From contig QANT01007733.1 in the NCBI GenBank assembly GCA_003254885.1, positions 52,438-116,437 on the forward strand: 64,000 nucleotides of DNA. The letters run 5' to 3'. The notes under the pieces are model-generated. The model saw only the letters and a list, made by a program, of their open reading frames with translations, was not told where the DNA came from and made no database searches. Origin of the DNA: Purshia tridentata (taxonomy: Eukaryota; Streptophyta; Magnoliopsida; Rosales; Rosaceae). Every line of letters begins with the position of its first letter. Position 1 is the first letter of the stretch. The position numbers were made by a program, and so were the translations under genes. Below, one piece after another: positions 58,642-64,000 of the stretch.

Positions 58642-61600
58642 TTACGGGGCCTTTAGCTTGGATCCAACTTCCAGATTCTCCAGAAATGAAATCCCCAAAT
58701 TACTCATAGAATGCAAAACGCTTTGAGCTTGTAGTTCCTTCCCTACAAATTTATAAAAATGAACTGCTGCACTCAAAATAAACCTGTCTGTCTCTACAGA
58801 CTCACTTATCTGTTCAAAAAACTTAATGCCTTCTTCCACATGTCCATAGTCCATGTAACCTCTCAGCATAGTCTGATAACATGCCACGTCAGGGTTTAAA
58901 CCAGCTGCAAGTAGTTCCTCATAAACCCTTTCTGCTTCCCCTATCAATCCCATTTTGGCAAAAGCAGAGAGTATGAGGTTAAAATGTGCACAGGAAGGAT
59001 AGATACCGCTTTCCTCCATAGAATTAATAGTTTCCTCTGCTTCAGAGTATTTCAGACTCTGTGTAAGATCGAACTAGGGATAGGTAGGTGAATGAGTCAG
59101 GTGAGCAACCATCTCGCTGCATGGCTTGAAATAATTCATCCGCTTCTTGATAAAGTCCTCCAGCAGCATATACATTGATCATTATATTGTAACTGACCTG
59201 ATTTTCACAGAAAAGACAACGGATTACACTTTCATAGTAGAAATGTATTCTTTTCTTTTCTGTAGTAAAAAAGTGTTTACATGGCCAAAACTAATAAAAA
59301 ACCATGTTGGAAAGGAAGATAATATATATGATCTCTGCATTAAGAAAAAAAGGGAGGTCCGATGCAGGAGGCTCCTGCCAATGTGGAGTCTGGCAAGGAC
59401 AAGACGTCCAGAGCCATACCCCTGTTTCTACAATTTGAATCCGTATCCACCAGACTTTTTGGGATAGCCATACCATTCCAGTAAGGTGTGGCCTCATGAA
59501 TCATGATTTTTATATTAAGTAATTAGTATATTTATATCTCTCTTCAACAAAATCTCACAAGGTTCCGAAATTATGTATACCAGCCCAGGTCTTATCCCTT
59601 CTTCCCGCATTTTGGTGAATAGCATGGATGCTTCATGCCTTTTGCCTACAAAACAGACACATTGAAGTTATGGTGATTTCCAAATTACAAGCATATTGTC
59701 GAGAGCGGCCATATACGAGATACAGCAATGCTTCATAAAATCATAGATGCTCTTTGTTACCATGAACTATGCCAACATAGCAAAATTGAAAACATCCTAA
59801 TTCAAGTGCAATGAAATCTATGTAACAATGTTTAGAATTGTTTTCTCAATGGAGGTAGAATCAGAACAATACCAGCTTTCCCATAGTAGCTAATCAGATT
59901 TGTATATGCCTTCTCATCCAGAGACAAACCCAAGCTGCGAGCTGTATTGAACATCTCTACAGCCCTATCAAGCTTTCGACCCCGTCCATAAACACTGCAA
60001 CCATTGTTCACCAATACGAACAGCATTCAATATATCTTTTGAAGAGGTTGTGGCAGGTGGGGGTGGAGGAGAGGTGGTGTTTGAGTTACTTACTTAACAA
60101 ATAGACAAAAGTCTATCAAGCTATTACCTGATCATGGTGTTATATGTCTGAATTGATGGATCAACCCCCTCAGAAAGCATGCACTCATAGATACTGGATG
60201 CAAAATGCAATCTACCTGCAGCATGAAATTTACCAAGTTATTTCAAGTCTTCTTCTACTCAAGTGTAGTCACTAAATAATTGAAGTGGCCCTTATCAACC
60301 TGCTCCCAGCATAGCCTTAATAAAGGTATTGTATGCCACAGTATCGAGGTCCATGTGGCGTTCAAGGCTTTTGCGGATAACATTCTCTGCTTCTTTATGT
60401 TTTCCTGGAGACAAGTTCTTATTACAATCAACATCAGTGCAAGGAGAATTATGTAGTCAATTTAAAGCATACCCTTCATATTTTTCAGTTCACAATGATG
60501 GGTGTGGTGGTGGATTTGTGAGTGCGATTGAGATATGGTGTCATACTGGATTCTGAATAAAACAAAGCTATTTGGGAAAATTAAAAGTTTGGTGAAAAAT
60601 AACTCTTTTAATAGGATGGTGACAAGTGATATAACATGTTTATAACTGGTAGCTCTATTATTCGATAATCTATATTCTTTGCTAGTCTGATTAAAATTTC
60701 CAAACTCATACCACTATCAGTCATAGCATTGACAACTATGCTTATGCCAACAGCATCCAGATCATGCCCTTCCTCTGTAAGTTGTTTGTACAGTGAGTAT
60801 GCCTCCTGTGGTTTACCACATTTGGCATATGCATCAAGCATTGAGTTACAAAGAAACTTTTCAGCTTGAGGAGAATCTGCAAATTCTGCAAATATTTGCT
60901 GGGCCTTTTTCAGCTTGTGTTTCTTCCCATATAAACTAATCAAAGAAGCAACTGTGGCATCATCCACCCTGTGACCAAGCTTGACCAATTGATTGATAAG
61001 AGTTTCTGCTTTAAATGCATCGCCTGCATGAAAATTGATGTCAAGCTTGTTCAGTTTCTTCAGAACCATGTTTTAAGAATATTACACAAATTTACATTGA
61101 GGTGACTCGCATAAATAAGTGTAATGTTTTACTGAAACATTGGTGAAATGTAAGTTCCTTGCCTTCTCTAATAAAGTTCTTAATGAGCTGACTAGCAATT
61201 GGCAAGCTACCAGAAGTCTCAAGCAATGATGCTAAAACCTTTTCTGTCTTGGTGATATTGCCATCTGCCAGATAGAGACTGAGAACCAATCCAAGGGCCA
61301 CAGTGTCAGGCTGGTCAAAGTTCACCAATTTGCCTTCAAGCCGGTCATCTTCCTTGTGTTCACAGATAGCCCTACATATTGTTTGACTGAACCTACTATC
61401 TTTGAATGATCCACTAGTGCTCAACTCTTCGATCAACTGTTCAGTATCTCTAAGCATTCCCTCTTTGCAATATACTCTCACAACTGTCCTGAAGAGCTCC
61501 TCGTCGAAATCCACCCGGTCTCTTCTTATCTGGGCAATAAAATCCTTGGCCTTTTCCATTAAGTCTAGTCTAACATACAAATTGAGCATATCATTACAAG

Positions 61601-63206
61601 AGCCTGCATCAGGGAGGCCAGTCTTGGATAGAGCCAGAAATGTTACTTGAGCAGAATTTAGATCTTCCTTCATAACATAACACTGCAATAAGACAATATA
61701 AGCAAATCTGGACAACAAAAAATTGCTTCCAGACTTCATCAGTTGAACAACTTGTAAAGCTTTCTCATAATTCCCTGAATTGAGATGGACTTGTGCCATT
61801 GATAAATAGGTTTTCTCATCACTGAGTAGACCTAGCTGCTGCATCTCTTCAAATGCTTTCTGAGCATCCTCATAAAGACCAAGTTTTCCATATATTCTAA
61901 TGAGCAAACCATAGATGACTTCATCTGCCGCAATTTTCTTACTTTCCATTTCTGAAAATAGAGAAAGGGCTTTAGAATAATCCTCCTGCTTGTAATACAA
62001 TGTGAGAAGTGAAGCGCAGGTGTAGTTGCTCGGTGTTATTCCCAGAGATCGCATGTCTTCATATAGTCTTAGAGCTTGGTCGTAGTTGCAATTTTTGTTG
62101 CTTAAAGTGATAAGCATGCTATAAGTTGCCTCCTCAGGAACAAATCCAACATTCTTCAAGTCATTAAAAGTCTTGAGAGCCTCCTCATGGAGGCCTTGTT
62201 TGACAAGTGAGGCAATTACAACAGTATAAGTAAATTTATTAGGTATGACTCCGTTGTCCACCATCTGCCTCCAAAGCTGTAGAACATTTGGGTGGAGTAA
62301 TTTCTTCTGCAAGGAGGACAACATGAAATTATAAACTGCAACAGAAAGTGTAATCCTTCTTTGTTGGACAGCTGAATAAAAGGCGAGCATAGGCTTGTGA
62401 CGTCCCCATCTAGCATATGTACACAGCATGGTACCACAAGCAACTTCATCAGGTTCGCATCCAGCTTCGAGCATCTCCAAGAAGGTCTGCTCAGCCAGCT
62501 TGAGCATCCCAACTTGCCCATAGGTGCGCAAAACTATTGTGTACACAATAACATTTGGGCGGTAGCTTAACTGTTTAAGCACAAGCTCTATCATTACACA
62601 GCCGTAGATATTAGTAAGAAATTAAGAGAATTAGAAGGCAGAGTAAAAGGCAACCTGCAATTTCATCCAAGAAAACAAGTCCCTGACTTGCCTCCAGCCC
62701 TTCTGCTCCTTGAGCACGACACACATTTCTCTGAAGCTGAGCTTGCCAACAAAGGATGCCATGACGGTTCGGATGTCGTAGTCTCCCTCAGCCTTCTCGG
62801 AGAGAGCCCTCACTTGCTTAATAGCGGCAACCACGTGGCGACCGTAGAGGTGGCCGTTGTTGTCGTCTTGCAAATAACGGACCATCTGCTCCGGAGTCCT
62901 CTTAATCCACTTAGGGGTGTGGGCGCGGGGACCCTGGTTCCTGCGCAAGGCACTGAGGTACTGGGACTTGGCCTTGATTATACGGCGGGCGTTGTCGTCG
63001 GAGAGAGGCTTCTTGGGGTTCTTGGACTTGGGCTTGGGCCTGTCGGGGTTGCCGTCGCTCAGAGACCAGGGGTCGGGGGTCACTGAGGACCGGATGCGGA
63101 TGTGAATGTGGATGGGCCTTTTAGGCTTTGAGGTGGTGTGAGAACTGGAAGGGACCAGTGGACGTTGAGTAGTAGTGCACAGGAAGGAGGACTTGAGTGA
63201 CTCCAT
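58642..63206 (-). pseudogene. EMB976: EMB976-like P-class PPR protein with an apparent frameshift near the 3' end
   Basis: Eight exons (complement of 59042-59197, 59581-59645, 59873-59994, 60128-60215, 60300-60404, 60712-61023, 61163-62570, 62655-63206) give 935 residues up to a stop at 59042-59044. The protein matches Arabidopsis At5g27270: a Lys/Arg/Pro-rich transit region, then KWIKRTPEQMVRYLQDD, then about twenty P-class PPR repeats. The last exon breaks after LSLVRSYTE. The same exon continues the PPR pattern in the next frame (SLKYSEAEETINSMEESG) down to a stop at 58642, adding about 130 residues. Loss of two bases in a CT repeat near 59056-59062 explains this. It may be a sequence error, so the gene may well be intact; P-class PPR proteins bind organelle RNA. 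The donor at 61162-61161 is probably GC. Confidence 0.75.
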
Positions 63207-64000
63207 TTCACCACCAGCTTAGCTACTCCTTTCTTTGGTTTTTTGGTTATAACTTATAACTTATATCACTACCTACCTCAGGTCCTCAACCTCATTCGTA
63301 ATTTCGTGCACTACCTTGCCTTATACTAGCGTCCCAAGGGTTCATCTAACTTTCTAACACACTTTTTAGTTAATGCGTGGGCTTTTTTTGTAAATTACCC
63401 ACCTGAATTATACCCTATTTACAAGTTACCATTTAAATTAAAAATTGAATCAATCTGCCACCTGAATTAAAAAAATTTGCAATTTCACGCTTCTATCCAA
63501 TTCTGTCAGTTTTTCCGTCCAAAAATACCACGTGAGATGCACGTAACCCATTTTTCAGGGTTTTTTTGTCATTCTCTCTTTCCCTTCTTCTCTTCCTCTC
63601 TCTCTCCAACTCCAGACAAAACAGCCACACACTCTATGCTTGGACCCCTCACCTACCTAGCCCAGTTCCTTCTCCTCCTCCTCATCCTCCTTCTTCTTCT
63701 TCACCCACACAGCCACCATGACTCTTAGATTAGATCTCTCTCTCACCCATCGCAACTTCATGAGCTACTACCATCACTCATTGCCATCACATATTGCCCC
63801 TTCCCTCCTTTCTCTTTCTTCCCCTCTCTTGGTCTCTATCCTTCTCTTTTTTTCTCCCTCTCCTCCATCTTTCTCTAATTTACATCCATCTTTCTCTTGG
63901 TTTGTTGCTTTATTTGATTTTTGGACTCTGATTTTTTGATTTTGGATTGTTTTTGTTCGTTTTTGTTTCGAATTTGATTAATTGCTTACTGGGTTTTGGG
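63207..64000. other. EMB976 upstream region, repeat-like DNA and unassigned end
   Basis: The first 100-150 bases should be the promoter of the EMB976-like gene. From about 63390 to 63555 the DNA has the look of a dispersed plant repeat. From about 63560 to the end it is CT-rich then T-rich, as in a 5' leader and first intron of a plus-strand gene lying beyond the window, but no protein family can be recognised. Confidence 0.4.
63390..63555. repeat. Possible fragment of a dispersed non-coding repeat
   Basis: The stretch has recurring phrases such as AAATTACCCACCTGAATTA and CTGCCACCTGAATTA, followed by a part around TTTTTCCGTCC and CCACGTGAGATGCACGTAACCC. I associate this wording with dispersed plant transposon-derived repeats. 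Termini and target duplication are not visible in the window. Confidence 0.3.

Noticed and set aside
63477-63939. Two plus-strand frames at the right edge
   Set aside because: Low-complexity Leu/Ser/Pro translations of CT-rich DNA; more likely a leader of a gene outside the window.
1-64000. CRISPR arrays, rRNA, phage, plasmid or bacterial operon features
   Set aside because: None seen; all genes are intron-bearing or otherwise typical plant nuclear genes.

Overview
The window is nuclear chromosomal DNA of a flowering plant, a eudicot. The evidence is AT-rich intergenic DNA, GT-AG introns, plant-only families (CSLD, EXORDIUM, 4CL, PPR proteins, CML, FAS1 proteins) and a nuclear tRNA-Ser with no encoded CCA tail. 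The proteins read most like Rosaceae, perhaps Prunus; that is an inference from remembered family sequences, not a database result. I see no rRNA, organelle insert, CRISPR array, virus or autonomous transposon. I found no previously undescribed system: this is ordinary, gene-dense euchromatin with a few oddities.

Layout, left to right. 1-17 kb: a Bet v 1/norcoclaurine-synthase-like gene (+), an EXORDIUM-like gene (-), an NAA60/MCC1-type acetyltransferase (-), the vacuolar Qa-SNARE SYP22 (-) head-to-head with a BPA1-like RRM gene (+), a kinase-less malectin-like/LRR receptor-like gene (-), and an intronless CML15/16/18-type calcium sensor (-). 17-38 kb: tRNA-Ser(GCT), peptidyl-tRNA hydrolase 2 (-), a TOM1-like VHS-GAT protein (+), arabinosyltransferase ARAD1 (+), cellulose-synthase-like CSLD3 (+) and a single-FAS1 GPI-type protein (+). 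38-64 kb: the SSU-processome WD40 protein TOZ/UTP13 (-), 4-coumarate:CoA ligase (+), mitochondrial ATAD3 (+), complex I subunit NDUFS6 (-) head-to-head with a mitochondrial E-type PPR gene (+), and an intron-rich EMB976-like PPR gene (-). The last 0.8 kb holds no recognisable gene.

There is no operon-like functional cluster. Loose themes are cell wall (EXORDIUM, ARAD1, CSLD3, FAS1 protein, 4CL), endomembrane traffic (SYP22, TOL) and mitochondria (PTH2, ATAD3, NDUFS6, PPR). Exon structures were built by hand from frame continuity and splice signals, and the CDS totals are multiples of three. The points most worth checking are an apparent 2-bp frameshift in the EMB976-like gene, three probable GC-AG introns, the short bidirectional promoter between NDUFS6 and the PPR gene, and the receptor-like gene that ends in a hydrophobic tail instead of a kinase.
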